Notes: generated from the sequence alone by a model not told the origin. 64,000 nucleotides of DNA from Candidatus Latescibacterota bacterium (GCA_022821085.1 JAJEEG010000006.1:1943330-2007329), one strand, 5' to 3'. Positions 17,204 to 27,208 are shown, counted from the first letter of the stretch. A program made the numbers and translations.

Positions 17204-17704
17204 ATGAAGGAACTTGGCCCACTGTTGCTGGTTTTAGCAGTCGCCTGCACGGCGGCCTGCGGCAACGACGCAGACAGTCCCATTTCGACGACACCTGATC
17301 AAGGCCCGTTCGTCAGCGGCCCCAGGACCGGCAACGTGGTCTTCAGTCCCGGAGACGTCCGTTCCGCCACGCAGTGGGGCACGGATGACTATGAACTGAA
17401 CGCGGCCGCCGTCAGGGGAGACACGCTCGCGGTTACCGTGTCGTATAGCGGCGGATGCAGAGCGCACAAGTTCACCCTGGTTGCCGCCGAAGTCTTCATG
17501 GAGTCGGATCCCGTAAAGCTCGATGTCGCCCTCGTCCACGACGCCGACGGCGACCCGTGCGAGGCCTATCCTACGGAAGACTACCACTTCATCCTCGATC
17601 CAATCAAGGCGCGGTATAAGGCGGCATACGGCCCGGGGGCAGGCACCATCGTCCTCGGGCTCGATGGCGCGCCGGACGGTCCGCTTGTTTATGCATTCGA
17701 TTAG
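17204..17704 (+). CDS. hypothetical lipoprotein
   Basis: 166 residues. A short signal peptide (MKELGPLLLVLAVACTAAC) ends in a lipobox TAAC, so C19 is the likely acylated residue. GGAAGGA lies close upstream of this ATG. The mature part has one paired-cysteine-like pattern (SGGCRAHKF and DGDPCEAYP), and ends in alternating hydrophobic strands (YHFILDPIKARYKAAYG), which suggests a small beta-rich extracytoplasmic domain. I recognise the pattern as an uncharacterised lipoprotein type but cannot name a family. Confidence 0.7.
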   Translation: MKELGPLLLVLAVACTAACGNDADSPISTTPDQGPFVSGPRTGNVVFSPGDVRSATQWGTDDYELNAAAVRGDTLAVTVSYSGGCRAHKFTLVAAEVFMESDPVKLDVALVHDADGDPCEAYPTEDYHFILDPIKARYKAAYGPGAGTIVLGLDGAPDGPLVYAFD

Positions 17705-17768
17705 CCGGGTCCGGGGCGGCGCGAAGCGGCGAGGCGTCTACGTCCGGTCATAAGAAGAGGTATACACC

Positions 17769-18866
17769 ATGTCATTTGAAATACTGGACCAGGGCATGAT
17801 CGCCCGCCAGCCGTCTACCGGCCCGGACGCGGTCGCGGCCTGCTCCCGCTGCGTAGTCACCGGAGACGGCGGCTTGGTCTGTTCCTTCGCCGTACAGGAA
17901 GCCCTCGGACAGAACGACTTCAAGCAGGTCATCGTCCGTTCGGAAGACGGAGGCAGCACGTGGACGAAGCCGGCCTACCTGTGGCCCCATCTGCACGACG
18001 ATTTCGCGCACATCGGATCGATCAGCCAGGCGCCCGACGGCACCTGCTTCATCACGGGCATCCGCATTCCCATCGATGAACCCGGCGAATCGTTCTGGCG
18101 GGACGAGACCCAGGGCATCAAGCAGAACGCCATGTTCTGGGCGTCTTCGGCGGACCGGGGCCTGACCTGGACCGATCCGGCGCCCATCGTCCTGCCCATT
18201 CCCGGTTCGGCTGAAGCGCCCGGCGCGCTCACCGTGACACGCGACGGAGTCTGGATCTGCTGCTATTCGCCCTACAACACCTTCGATCCCGCCGTAGAGG
18301 TGGATCGAAACCGGGTGGTCTACCTGCGCAGCACCGATCAAGGCGCTACGTGGGCCCACGGTACGATGTTGCGTTTCGACGATGCCGAATCGACGGCCGC
18401 GGAAGCCTGGGTCGTGGAGCTGGCCGACGGGCGCCTTCTCGGCGCATGCTGGCATATCGCGCCCCACGGCAAGCCGGATTATCCCAATGCATACGCGCTG
18501 TCCCACGACGGAGGGCTGACCTGGACACCGACCCGCTCCACGGGCACGCTCGGACAGTCCGTCTCGCTGACCGCCCTGGCGGATGGACGGGCGCTGATGG
18601 CGTATAACCAGCGGCAGCACGGCGAGCCTGGAATCCGCCTCGCCGTCGCACGGCCCACGGACGGTGACTTCGGCATAGAATCAGACGAACTAATCTGGAA
18701 GGCCGAAGTCCGGACCCAGAGCGAGACGTCCGGCGATCACGATGACTGGCAGGACTACTCCTTCGGCGAACCCGCGGTGACGGTCCTTCCGGACGGCGCG
18801 TTCCTGGTCGTGTTCTGGCTCATCCAGCCCGATGTCCGGGGCATCGGCTACGCGAAGGTGAGGTAG
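17769..18866 (+). CDS. sialidase-like (BNR/Asp-box) six-bladed propeller protein
   Basis: 365 residues with four Asp-box turns of the form S-x-D-x-G-x-T-W: RSEDGGSTW, SSADRGLTW, RSTDQGATW and LSHDGGLTW. They are spaced as in sialidase propellers. No signal peptide is visible, so it is cytoplasmic or exported by another route. The catalytic arginine triad of true sialidases cannot be confirmed by eye, and many such proteins are uncharacterised glycoside hydrolases. AGAAGAGG is 7-8 nt before the ATG. The next gene starts 4 nt after its stop, indicating an operon. Confidence 0.78.
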   Translation: MSFEILDQGMIARQPSTGPDAVAACSRCVVTGDGGLVCSFAVQEALGQNDFKQVIVRSEDGGSTWTKPAYLWPHLHDDFAHIGSISQAPDGTCFITGIRIPIDEPGESFWRDETQGIKQNAMFWASSADRGLTWTDPAPIVLPIPGSAEAPGALTVTRDGVWICCYSPYNTFDPAVEVDRNRVVYLRSTDQGATWAHGTMLRFDDAESTAAEAWVVELADGRLLGACWHIAPHGKPDYPNAYALSHDGGLTWTPTRSTGTLGQSVSLTALADGRALMAYNQRQHGEPGIRLAVARPTDGDFGIESDELIWKAEVRTQSETSGDHDDWQDYSFGEPAVTVLPDGAFLVVFWLIQPDVRGIGYAKVR

Positions 18867-18870
18867 CGCT

Positions 18871-19452
18871 TTGTCCGGCGCCCGGATCGTGCTGGCCCCG
18901 CTGGTCGCGGCGCTGGTACGGCACGCCATCTTCGCGGTCGCCCTCCCCTGGCTGGTCCTGTACCGTACCGCGGGCATGGAGGAAATGCGGCTTGATGCCG
19001 GCTTTCCGGCCGCCGGATCGGTGCTCATCGTCCTGGGCGCGGCACTCTACATCCGCGCCTTCGCCGAACGACTGCGCATGACGGCCCTGGTGACCGCTGC
19101 CGACGACGCGCCGGGGACCTCCGCGACCGCCGCGGGCGGCTCGCTCCCCGCTACTACTGTGAACGGCTCGCCCCCCGCGGGAGATGCCCGACCGGTCTGG
19201 TCGACCGGCGTCCACGGCTGGTCCCGCAATCCTCTTCAACTCGGTATCGTCCTCATCCTGTTCGGCGAATGCCTGGCCTTCGAATCGATCGCTCTGCTCG
19301 TATACGCGGCGCTGTGCTGGACCGGGCTGACGATGTACCTGTTCCTCGTCGAGGAACCGGCCCTGCGTCGCACCCTGGGCGACGAATACCTCCGCTACTG
19401 CCGTCAGGTACCACGCTGGTTGCTGCGTTTTCGGTACCGTAAACCGTCCTAA
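18871..19452 (+). CDS. ICMT/PEMT-family membrane methyltransferase with internal insertion
   Basis: 193 residues starting at TTG (18871), with AAGGTGAGG in the end of the sialidase-like gene 8 nt upstream, so translation is probably coupled. Three to four hydrophobic helices, then GVHGWSRNPLQLGIVLILFG and EEPALRRTLGDEYLRYCRQVPRWL, match the methyltransferase core seen in the gene at 6108. Residues about 71-105 (AADDAPGTSATAAGG onward) form a low-complexity Ala/Gly/Ser/Pro insertion between helices, not expected in the family. The substrate is unknown. Confidence 0.75.
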   Translation: MSGARIVLAPLVAALVRHAIFAVALPWLVLYRTAGMEEMRLDAGFPAAGSVLIVLGAALYIRAFAERLRMTALVTAADDAPGTSATAAGGSLPATTVNGSPPAGDARPVWSTGVHGWSRNPLQLGIVLILFGECLAFESIALLVYAALCWTGLTMYLFLVEEPALRRTLGDEYLRYCRQVPRWLLRFRYRKPS

Positions 19453-19777
19453 GCGGCTTGATTCGCCTGATCAGCCTGATACTCCGCGCCGTTTCATACT
19501 TCCTTTCACAACCCGATTACTTTCGGCGTTCCCATACGGTCTAGCTCTGTCGCGTTCAATCGGGCAACCTGTCATTTTGGCAGATATGCCATTTTGGCAG
19601 GTTATGCCGATCCTATTCGGTTTTTTAGACCGATAGAGCCGACGGTTTTGTTCGAAAACAGGTCGTAATCGCCAGAACCGGGCCGGAAACGGCCATGGCA
19701 CACGTTTTGCGATTTAATGGGATTGGTATGCGATGTAACAGGACCATTTCAGGATAGAACCGGCGAGGAGGAACCCC
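19453..19777. promoter_or_regulatory. clpB upstream region with two palindromic elements
   Basis: A 325-bp AT-richer gap before clpB. At 19569-19583 and 19587-19599 lie two copies of an inverted repeat built on TGCCA-TTT-TGGCA. The first reads CTGTCATTTTGGCAG (one mismatch) and the second is perfect. Their shared block CATTTTGGCAG is offset by exactly 17 bp. A weak CCGA-TCGG stem followed by six T lies at 19607-19626. The location before a heat-shock gene suggests a heat-shock operator. It is not CIRCE, HAIR or the CtsR heptad. Confidence 0.55.
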
Positions 19778-22375
19778 ATGAGAACGGAAAAACTGACGCA
19801 GAAATCGATGGAGGCGATCCAGGTTTCCCAGGAGATCGCCCGCGGCCGCAACCACAACCGGCTGGAACCCACGCACCTGGCGCTGGCGCTGCTCGAACAG
19901 GAGGAAAGCCTGGCGGCCATCCTGCTGGAAAGGGCGGGACCGGATCCGGCCCGGGTCCGGGAGGGGCTGGAAGCGGCCCTGGACAAGCTGCCCAGGGTGA
20001 CCGGCGACGGCGCGTCGTTGTATGCCTCCGACAGCTTTCAACGGGTCATGGACCGGGCACTGAAAGAGGCGCAGAAACTAAAAGACGAATACATCAGCGT
20101 GGAGCATCTGCTCCTTGCCCTGCTGGATGACGGCGGGGAGGTCCAGCGCGTAATGAAGGACGCGGGCGCGAACCGTGACGGCATCATGAAAGCCATGAAA
20201 GAGGTCCGGGGAAGCCAGCGCGTCACGAGCCAGACGCCGGAATCCGGCTACCAGGCCCTGGAGAAGTTCAGCCGGGACCTGACCGACCTGGCCCGGGAGG
20301 GCGGACTCGATCCGGTCATCGGCCGGGATGAGGAGATCCGGCGGGTGATCAAGGTGCTTTCACGGCGGACCAAGAACAATCCCGTACTCATCGGCGAACC
20401 CGGCGTGGGGAAGACGGCCATCGTGGAAGGACTGGCCCAGAAGATCATAGCCGAGGACGTCCCGGAATCCCTCAAGGGACGCAAAGTGATCAGCCTCGAC
20501 ATGGGCGCCATGCTGGCCGGGGCCAAGTTCCGCGGTGAATTCGAGGAACGTTTCAAGGCCGTGCTGAAGGAAGTGGAGGACGCCGCGGGCGACATCGTCC
20601 TGTTCATCGACGAGCTGCACACCATCGTCGGCGCGGGGGCCGCGGAAGGTGCCGTGGACGCGTCCAACATGCTCAAGCCGGCGCTGGCGCGGGGGACCCT
20701 GCGCTGTGTGGGTGCGACGACCCTGGACGAATACCGCAAGCATATCGAGAAAGACGCCGCCCTCGAACGGCGGTTCGCGCCCGTATACGTCGGCGAGCCC
20801 TCCATCGAAGACACCGTGTCCATCCTGCGCGGACTCAAGGAACGCTACGAGATCCACCACGGCATCCGCATCCGGGACGGCGCCCTGGTCACGGCGGCGA
20901 CCCTGGCGGAGCGGTACATCAGCGACCGGTTCATGCCGGACAAGGCCATCGACCTGATCGACGAAGCCGCGGCGAACCTGCGCATGGAGATCGACAGCAT
21001 GCCGGCCGAACTGGACGACCTGGAAAAGCAGATCCGCCAGCTGGAAATCGAACGGGAAGCCGTAAAGCGCGAAACCGACGCGGAGGAACGCCTCAAGCCC
21101 GTCGAAAGCAGGCTGGCCGACCTTGCGGCGCTGCGCAGCGTCCTGCGGGCCCACTGGCTCGCCGAGAAGGAACTCGTAAAGACGATCCAGGGAATCAAGG
21201 AACAGACCGAGCAGCTGAAAATCGAAGCCGACCGGGCACAGCGGATCGGCGATTACGAGCGGGTGGCCCGTATCCAGTACGGCGAGCAGCTGGAACTCGA
21301 CGGCCGGCTCGAGGAGAAGAACCGGGCCCTCGCCGAACTCCAGCGTGAGCGCCGGATGCTGAAAGAGGAAGTGGACGAGGAGGACATCGCCCAGGTCGTG
21401 TCGAAGTGGACGGGCATCCCGGTGAGCCGCCTGGTCGAGGGCGAGGTCGAGAAGCTGGTCCAGATGGAATCCCGGCTGCACCGCCAGGTGGTGGGCCAGG
21501 ATGAAGCGATCGTCGCCGTGTCCAACGCCGTCCGGCGGAACCGTGCCGGCCTGGGTGACGGCAACCGGCCCATCGGCTCCTTTCTGTTTCTCGGCCCCAC
21601 GGGCGTGGGAAAGACCGAGCTGGCAAGGGCGCTGGGCGAGTTTCTCTTCGACGACCGGGGCGCCATGGTGCGCGTCGACATGTCCGAGTACATGGAGCGG
21701 CATGCCGTCGCCCGGCTAATCGGCGCGCCTCCGGGTTACGTGGGCTACGAGGAAGGCGGGCAACTCACGGAAGCCGTGCGGCGCAGGCCCTACCAGATCG
21801 TGCTGCTTGACGAGATCGAAAAGGCGCACCCCGACGTGTTCAACATCCTGCTGCAGGTCCTCGACGACGGGCGGCTCACGGACGGCCAGGGCCGTACCGT
21901 GGATTTCCGGAATACCGTGATCATCATGACCTCCAACATCGGGACGGAGCACATCGGGAGTCACGACGCGTCCCGCGACGAACAGGTGCGATCGGACGTG
22001 ATGCGCGCGGTGCGGTCCCATTTTCGCCCCGAATTCGTCAACCGCCTGGAGGAAATCATCATCTTCCATCCCCTCGACCGGGACCACATCCGGGACATCG
22101 TCCGTATCCAGCTGCGTGAACTGCAGGGAAGGCTTTCGGAACAGGCGGGGTTGACGCTGGAACTGGCCCCGGAAGCCGAGTCTCTCCTTGCGGAGGAGGG
22201 TTATGAACCCCAATACGGTGCGCGGCCCCTTAAGCGGGTGATCCGCAAGTTCGTCGAGAACCCGCTGTCCATGGCGCTGATCGAGGGCAGGTTCCGGGAA
22301 GGCGACGCGATCCGCGTGATCCGCGAAGGAGACCATCTGGAATTCGTCCGGCAGGATGCGTCCGCGGCCGCGTGA
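19778..22375 (+). CDS. clpB: ATP-dependent disaggregase ClpB
   Basis: 865 residues, typical of ClpB. In order: Clp-N repeats (about 1-145), first AAA module with Walker A GEPGVGKT and Walker B VLFIDELH, the M-domain coiled coil (about 405-525, rich in E/K/R/L), and second AAA module with [11 protein letters not shown] and [13 protein letters not shown]. The C-terminal D2 small domain ends with [18 protein letters not shown]. ClpB works with DnaK to reactivate aggregated proteins in the cytoplasm. GAGGAGG precedes the ATG. It appears to be a single-gene unit with its own upstream palindromes and a hairpin downstream. Confidence 0.97.
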   Translation: MRTEKLTQKSMEAIQVSQEIARGRNHNRLEPTHLALALLEQEESLAAILLERAGPDPARVREGLEAALDKLPRVTGDGASLYASDSFQRVMDRALKEAQKLKDEYISVEHLLLALLDDGGEVQRVMKDAGANRDGIMKAMKEVRGSQRVTSQTPESGYQALEKFSRDLTDLAREGGLDPVIGRDEEIRRVIKVLSRRTKNNPVLIGEPGVGKTAIVEGLAQKIIAEDVPESLKGRKVISLDMGAMLAGAKFRGEFEERFKAVLKEVEDAAGDIVLFIDELHTIVGAGAAEGAVDASNMLKPALARGTLRCVGATTLDEYRKHIEKDAALERRFAPVYVGEPSIEDTVSILRGLKERYEIHHGIRIRDGALVTAATLAERYISDRFMPDKAIDLIDEAAANLRMEIDSMPAELDDLEKQIRQLEIEREAVKRETDAEERLKPVESRLADLAALRSVLRAHWLAEKELVKTIQGIKEQTEQLKIEADRAQRIGDYERVARIQYGEQLELDGRLEEKNRALAELQRERRMLKEEVDEEDIAQVVSKWTGIPVSRLVEGEVEKLVQMESRLHRQVVGQDEAIVAVSNAVRRNRAGLGDGNRPIGSFLFLGPTGVGKTELARALGEFLFDDRGAMVRVDMSEYMERHAVARLIGAPPGYVGYEEGGQLTEAVRRRPYQIVLLDEIEKAHPDVFNILLQVLDDGRLTDGQGRTVDFRNTVIIMTSNIGTEHIGSHDASRDEQVRSDVMRAVRSHFRPEFVNRLEEIIIFHPLDRDHIRDIVRIQLRELQGRLSEQAGLTLELAPEAESLLAEEGYEPQYGARPLKRVIRKFVENPLSMALIEGRFREGDAIRVIREGDHLEFVRQDASAAA

Positions 22376-22403
22376 GTTCGGACACGTCATTCGAAGCTGG
22401 CCG

Positions 22404-22437
22404 GGCCGGCGTTGGATCCAGCGAGATCCCGCCGGCC
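22404..22437 (+). terminator. GC-rich hairpin after clpB
   Basis: GGCCGGCG (22404-22411) pairs perfectly with CGCCGGCC (22430-22437) across an 18-nt loop, 29 bp after the clpB stop. It is followed by TTCTCC rather than a clear T-run, so intrinsic termination is only possible. Confidence 0.35.
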
Positions 22438-22619
22438 TTCTCCGTGATGCCGGTCCCCGGGATTGGCTCCGCTCCGCGTACACGCGCATACAATTGAATT
22501 GACTGCGGATGGCCGATTGTTCATCTTGATCTGGCGGAAACCGTATACCGAAACGGGGCTTCCCTGACCGGTCTTGCGGGCGATCCATCGACACCACGCT
22601 ACATCAGCCGCCGATCACC

Positions 22620-23723
22620 ATGAACAGACGATCCTTTTTGCGTAGATCCGCCGGAGTAACCGGCGCGGGCATCCTGACGGGACTGGCCAGCTGGCGCGAA
22701 TCCGCCGTCGGACAGACGACCGACCCCTACGGTCCATCCGGATCCATCACGGAAGTCGAAGGGATCAAGGCCGGGCACTTCACCGACCCGCGGCGTCCCA
22801 CGGGCTGCACCGTGATCATGGCGGAAGACGGCGCCGTTGGTGGCGTTGACGTGCGCGGCGGCGCACCGGGCACCCGGGAGACCGACCTGCTCGATCCCGT
22901 GAACATGGTGCAGCGGGTCCACGCCATCGTCCTCTCGGGCGGCAGCGCCTTCGGCCTGGACACCGCCACGGGCGTAATGCGTTACCTCGAAGAACGATCC
23001 ATCGGTTTCAACGTGCGTATCGCCCGGGTGCCGATCGTCCCCGCCGCGATCCTCTTCGATCTCGGCATCGGCGGCAAGCCGAAGATCCGCCCCGACGCGG
23101 AAGCCGGCTACCGGGCCTGCCAGGCCGCGACGCCGGATCCGGTCCCCGAGGGCAGCATCGGGGCGGGAGCCGGCGCCACGGTCGGCAAGATGGCCGTGGG
23201 CGTACCGGGCACGCGCACGTCCATGAAAGCGGGCATCGGCAACGCCTGCTTCACCTCGCCTGACGGGCTCAGGGTCGGCGCCATCGTTGCGGTGAATGCC
23301 GTGGGCGACGTGTATGATCCGGATTCAGGGCGCGTGCTCGCCGGCGCCAGGATGCCGGATGGGTCCGGGTTCGTCCGCGTGGCCAAACGGATTCGCGAGA
23401 CCGGTTCGCTTCGCCTGGAAGCGCCGCCCGGGAATACGACCATCGGCGTTATCGTAACCAATGCCGGGCTGACCAAGACCCAGGCCAACCGCATCGCCCA
23501 GGTCGGCCATGACGGGCTGGCCCGCGCCATCAATCCGGCCCACCTGCAGGCGGACGGGGACACCCTCTTCGCCATGGCGACCGGCACCTGGGCGGGCAAC
23601 GTGAACCTGTCCCTGGTGTCCATCCTTGCGGCGGAAGCCGTCACGCGGGCCATCATCCGCGCCATCGTCACCGCCGAAGGTCTGCCCGGGTATCCCTCCT
23701 ATTCGGATCTGAACGCGGGATGA
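22620..23723 (+). CDS. exported P1-family (DmpA/NylC-type) N-terminal nucleophile peptidase
   Basis: 367 residues. It starts with a twin-arginine signal (NRRSFLRRS followed by a hydrophobic core to about residue 31), so export of a folded enzyme is likely. The body has the family blocks VEGIKAGHFTD, GCTVIMAEDGAVGGVDVRGGAPGTRETDLL, VLSGGSAFGLD and GAGAGATVGK. The autocleavage site expected by analogy with NylC is N272-T273 in PPGNTTIGVIVTNA, giving a new N-terminal Thr nucleophile. Relatives cleave N-terminal D- or beta-amino acids or nylon oligomers. The downstream symporter and aldolase genes suggest the released product is imported and used. Confidence 0.85.
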   Translation: MNRRSFLRRSAGVTGAGILTGLASWRESAVGQTTDPYGPSGSITEVEGIKAGHFTDPRRPTGCTVIMAEDGAVGGVDVRGGAPGTRETDLLDPVNMVQRVHAIVLSGGSAFGLDTATGVMRYLEERSIGFNVRIARVPIVPAAILFDLGIGGKPKIRPDAEAGYRACQAATPDPVPEGSIGAGAGATVGKMAVGVPGTRTSMKAGIGNACFTSPDGLRVGAIVAVNAVGDVYDPDSGRVLAGARMPDGSGFVRVAKRIRETGSLRLEAPPGNTTIGVIVTNAGLTKTQANRIAQVGHDGLARAINPAHLQADGDTLFAMATGTWAGNVNLSLVSILAAEAVTRAIIRAIVTAEGLPGYPSYSDLNAG

Positions 23724-23746
23724 CGGGAAGCGCGCACTGAAGCTCT

Positions 23747-25141
23747 ATGTCCCCCTACGTAACCGCCCTCCTCGTCTATTCCCTGTTCCTCATGCTGATC
23801 GGCTGGTGGACGTCCCGGTCGGTGCGCCGCGCCGAGGACTTCTTCGTGGCCGGCCGGAGGCTTTCCCCCGCGCTGCTGTTCGGCACGCTGCTTGCCGCCA
23901 ACCTGGGCGCCGGCTCCACGGTAGGCGCTACGGGCCTCGGTTACACCTATGGGTTTTCTGCGTGGTGGTGGGTAGGGTCCGCGGGTATCGGGAGCCTCAT
24001 CCTGGGCCTGACCGTGGGGCCCCGCATGTGGCGCGTGGCCAAGGAACAGAACCTGTACACGGTCGGGGATTACCTGGAGCACCGGTACAGCCGCGGAGTC
24101 AGGGGCCTTATCGCCGTGCTGCTGTGGTTCGGATCCCTGGCGATTCTGGCTGGCCAGCTCATTCCGCTGGCCTGGATTCTCAACCTCACGCTGGGCATAC
24201 CGAAGTACGTCGCCTGCCTGGCCGGCGGCGCCGTAGTGGTCGTGTACTTCACCTTCGGGGGGCTGACGTCCACCGCCCGGGTCAACATGGTCCAGCTTGC
24301 GGTGAAACTGTCCGGTTTCATCCTGGCCTTTATCCTGATCGCATCGGGGGGCAATCTCCTGGCCGGGGATGGCGTGGCCGCGGCCGGTTTCACGAACTGG
24401 TTCGGAAGCGATCCTTCCCGCATCTGGGGTTACCTCATCGTCCTGGTGCCCGCGTTTATCATTTCGCCGGGCCTGTTGCAGAAGATCTATGGCGCCCGGG
24501 ACGCCCGGGCAGTCCGTCAAGGCGTCTGCGTCAACGCCATCGCCCTGATGCTCTTCGCATTCATCCCCGCGCTGCTCGGGATGGCGGCCTACCACGCCTT
24601 CCCGTCCCTGGATTCCCCGGACCTGGCGCTGCCCCGCCTGCTGATGGATGCCCTGCCCTTCTGGATCGGCGGTCTGACGCTGGCCGCCGTGTTCTCCGCG
24701 GAAATCAGTTCCGCGGACGCCGTGCTCTTCATGTTGACCACTTCCCTTAGCCGCGACCTGTACCAGACCTTTATCGAACCCGGCGCTTCCGAGGAGCGGA
24801 TGCTGGCCGTCAGCCGGATTACGGCCGTGGTCGCGGGACTCGCAGGCGTGGTCCTGGCGGCGGTCCTGCCGGACATCATCACGGCGCTGACCATCTTCTA
24901 CAGCATCCTCTCCGTGGCGCTCTTCGTACCCCTGGTCGCGGGACTGTATTCCGCCCGGCCGAACTCGAACGGCGCCCTGGCCACGATCGCCGGGTCCGTC
25001 CTGGTGATGATCCTCGTGCATCTATGGTCGAACGGAAGCGGATTGGCCGGCATTTCTCCGGCAACCTGGGGCATCGGTACGGCCGCGCTCATCATGGCGC
25101 TGCACATGATGTCCCGGCGCGGGACGGCTCATGCGGTATGA
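23747..25141 (+). CDS. sodium:solute symporter (SSS family)
   Basis: 464 residues with about 13 membrane helices. The N-terminus (WWTSRSVRRAEDFFVAGRRLSP) and ANLGAGSTVGATGLGYTYG fit the SSS/SLC5 core, where the unwound TM1 contributes to Na+ and substrate binding. AEISSADAVLFMLTTSLSRDLYQ is the conserved TM8 region carrying the second Na+ site serine residues. The family imports sugars, amino acids, organic acids or vitamins. It starts 23 bp after the P1 peptidase gene and precedes the DapA-like gene, suggesting one transport and catabolic unit. Confidence 0.92.
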   Translation: MSPYVTALLVYSLFLMLIGWWTSRSVRRAEDFFVAGRRLSPALLFGTLLAANLGAGSTVGATGLGYTYGFSAWWWVGSAGIGSLILGLTVGPRMWRVAKEQNLYTVGDYLEHRYSRGVRGLIAVLLWFGSLAILAGQLIPLAWILNLTLGIPKYVACLAGGAVVVVYFTFGGLTSTARVNMVQLAVKLSGFILAFILIASGGNLLAGDGVAAAGFTNWFGSDPSRIWGYLIVLVPAFIISPGLLQKIYGARDARAVRQGVCVNAIALMLFAFIPALLGMAAYHAFPSLDSPDLALPRLLMDALPFWIGGLTLAAVFSAEISSADAVLFMLTTSLSRDLYQTFIEPGASEERMLAVSRITAVVAGLAGVVLAAVLPDIITALTIFYSILSVALFVPLVAGLYSARPNSNGALATIAGSVLVMILVHLWSNGSGLAGISPATWGIGTAALIMALHMMSRRGTAHAV

Positions 25142-25178
25142 ACGCCACATCGACTCCAACTCAACGAAGGAGGAAGAC

Positions 25179-26069
25179 ATGCTCAACGACCTGCGGGGCG
25201 TAATCCCCCCGGCGACCACACCCTTCTCCCGGGACGGCGCCGTGGATCTCGGGGCCATGAAAGAACAGGTCAACTGGTTGATCGACCAGGGGGCGCACGG
25301 CATCGCGGTGGGCGGAAGCACCGGGGAGGGCCATACGATCGACGTCGATGAGTTCCGGGGTCTCGTGGATACGACCCTGGACGCGGCGGCGGGACGCGTG
25401 CCGATCGTCGCCGGCATCATCGTCGACAGCACCCGCGACGCCGTCCGAAGGGGGCAGGCCATCGCCGACCTCGACGTGGCGGCGCTGCAGGTGACCCCGG
25501 TCCACTACCTCTTCCGTCCGGACGACGATGCCATGCAGGAGCATTTCAGGGTGATGGGCGAGGAAGTGGATCATCCCATCATCATCTACAACGTGGTGCC
25601 CTGGAGCTACCTGTCTCCGGAACTGCTCTGCCGGATCATGGACGAGGTGCCGGGTGTGGTCGGTGTCAAGCAGAGCGCCGGCGACCTGAAGCTGTTCGCC
25701 GACCTGATGATCATGGCCGACCCGGAACACTTGCTTTTCTGTGCCGTGGACGCCCTGATGTATTCGGCATACACCCTGGGCGCCCGCGGGTCGATCGCGG
25801 CCATACTGACGGCGGCGCCCCGGGCCTCGGTGGATGTATGGGACGCCGTACAGGCGGGCGATCACGCGCGCGCCCTCGATCTGCACCGGAAACTCCTGCG
25901 CCTCTGGAACGCCATGGCGGGGACGAACCTGCCAGCCTGTACCAAGTATGCCCAGACCTTGCAGGGCTGTCCTGGCAGATTCCCCCGCGCCCCCATGCAG
26001 GAAACGACCGACGAGCAGAAACGGGGCATCGAGGAAGGACTCGCGCTCCTCGGCGCACTGGACGGATAG
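25179..26069 (+). CDS. dihydrodipicolinate synthase-family aldolase/dehydratase
   Basis: 296 residues, DapA-type TIM barrel. The start ATG has GGAGGAA about 6 nt upstream. GGSTGEGHTID is the keto-acid carboxylate loop, IIYNVVPW carries the conserved Tyr, and the Schiff-base lysine is in GVVGVKQSAGD. DapA itself, N-acetylneuraminate lyase, KDG aldolase and other pyruvate aldolases share this framework. Context with an Ldh2-type dehydrogenase 38 bp downstream and a symporter upstream favours a catabolic aldolase over lysine synthesis. The substrate cannot be read from sequence. Confidence 0.86.
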   Translation: MLNDLRGVIPPATTPFSRDGAVDLGAMKEQVNWLIDQGAHGIAVGGSTGEGHTIDVDEFRGLVDTTLDAAAGRVPIVAGIIVDSTRDAVRRGQAIADLDVAALQVTPVHYLFRPDDDAMQEHFRVMGEEVDHPIIIYNVVPWSYLSPELLCRIMDEVPGVVGVKQSAGDLKLFADLMIMADPEHLLFCAVDALMYSAYTLGARGSIAAILTAAPRASVDVWDAVQAGDHARALDLHRKLLRLWNAMAGTNLPACTKYAQTLQGCPGRFPRAPMQETTDEQKRGIEEGLALLGALDG

Positions 26070-26107
26070 CACGACAAGGAGTGCACAGGAAGGAGGAAAC
26101 GTCCAAG

Positions 26108-27208
26108 ATGTCCACATCGGACAACAAGCCCGCTCAGAACCCGCGTCCCGTCCTCGTCGAACCGGACCGCGTGGCCCGGATCATGGACCGGATCTTCGAG
26201 CGCCTGGGCCTGGAAGGCCAGGAAAGGCAGGTGGTCGTGGAACGGCTCATGGAGGCCTCGCTCTCCGGCTACCACTCCCACGGCGTCATGCGGATCACCA
26301 TGTACACCGAGGGTATACGCGCGGGCAACATGATCCCGGCCGCACCGCTGGACGTCCTCGGTGAGACCGTCTCCACGGTGCACCTGGACGCCAACATGGG
26401 CATGGGGCCGTGGACGGCCACCGAGGCCATGAAGCGCGCGGTCGGCAAGGCCGGAGCGACGGGGGTCGGATGCGCGAGCGTCGTGAACGCCAACGACATC
26501 GCCCGGCTGGCGGGATACGTGGAACAGCCGGCGGAAGACGGTTACATCGCGCTGATCATGGCCAACGACGCCGGGGGCAATCCCTGCGTGGCGCCGTGGG
26601 GCGCGACCTCGCCCCTGATGAGCACCAATCCCATGGCCGTCGGGATCCCCCGGGAAAGCGGCGACCCGGTACTCATCGACATCTCCACGGGCGTTACCTC
26701 CGAGGGCGGACTAAAGATGCGGCGCAACAAGGGCCAGGCGGTGCCCGACGGGTGGCTGATCGACGGAAACGGGCAGACCACGACAGATACCGAGGACTAT
26801 TTCGCAACGCCCCGACGGGCGGCGATCCTGCCGTTGGGCAGCCTGATCGCGGGACACAAGGGCTTTGCGCTGAGCATGCTGGTCGACGTGCTGACGGGCG
26901 GCCTGAGTGGCGCGGGCTGCAGCGGCCGATCCCCGGAGGACCTCGACCAGAATGCCCTGTTCATCCTCGTCATCGACCCGGAGAAGTTCGTTTCACGGGC
27001 CGACTTCTCCAGAGAAGTGGACCGGCTCGTTGAAAGTATCAAGGGGGCGCGCAAGGCACCGGGCGTCGATGAAATCCGGGTGCCCGGCGAGAGAGCACGC
27101 AGCGAGCGGCAGCGTCAAATGAAGGAGGGCATCGAAATCGATCCGCCCGTCTGGTCTGCCATCCAGGACATCATGGAAGAGCTGGACATCGGGCAGAGCA
27201 GCGTGTAG
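26108..27208 (+). CDS. Ldh2-type (malate/L-lactate/ureidoglycolate) dehydrogenase
   Basis: 366 residues from the ATG at 26108. Recognisable family blocks are SLSGYHSHGVMRI (catalytic His region), NANDIARLAGYVE, ANDAGGNPCVAPWGATSPLMSTNPMAVGIP (the NAD-binding loop of this non-Rossmann family) and IAGHKGFALSMLVDVLTGGLSGAGCSG. Members reduce 2-keto acids or oxidise 2-hydroxy acids, including ureidoglycolate and delta1-piperideine-2-carboxylate. It lies directly after the DapA-like aldolase gene, so it may process that enzyme's keto-acid product. No signal peptide, so cytoplasmic. Confidence 0.87.
   Translation: MSTSDNKPAQNPRPVLVEPDRVARIMDRIFERLGLEGQERQVVVERLMEASLSGYHSHGVMRITMYTEGIRAGNMIPAAPLDVLGETVSTVHLDANMGMGPWTATEAMKRAVGKAGATGVGCASVVNANDIARLAGYVEQPAEDGYIALIMANDAGGNPCVAPWGATSPLMSTNPMAVGIPRESGDPVLIDISTGVTSEGGLKMRRNKGQAVPDGWLIDGNGQTTTDTEDYFATPRRAAILPLGSLIAGHKGFALSMLVDVLTGGLSGAGCSGRSPEDLDQNALFILVIDPEKFVSRADFSREVDRLVESIKGARKAPGVDEIRVPGERARSERQRQMKEGIEIDPPVWSAIQDIMEELDIGQSSV

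Noticed and set aside
19576-19600. sigma54 (-24/-12) promoter before clpB
   Set aside because: TGGCAG followed by TGCC looks similar, but the GG to GC distance is 9 rather than 12 bases. The palindromic reading explains the sequence better.
20360-21703. Minus-strand open frame of 447 codons
   Set aside because: It lies fully within clpB on the other strand and has Gly/Asp/His-rich shadow composition. The ClpB reading is certain.
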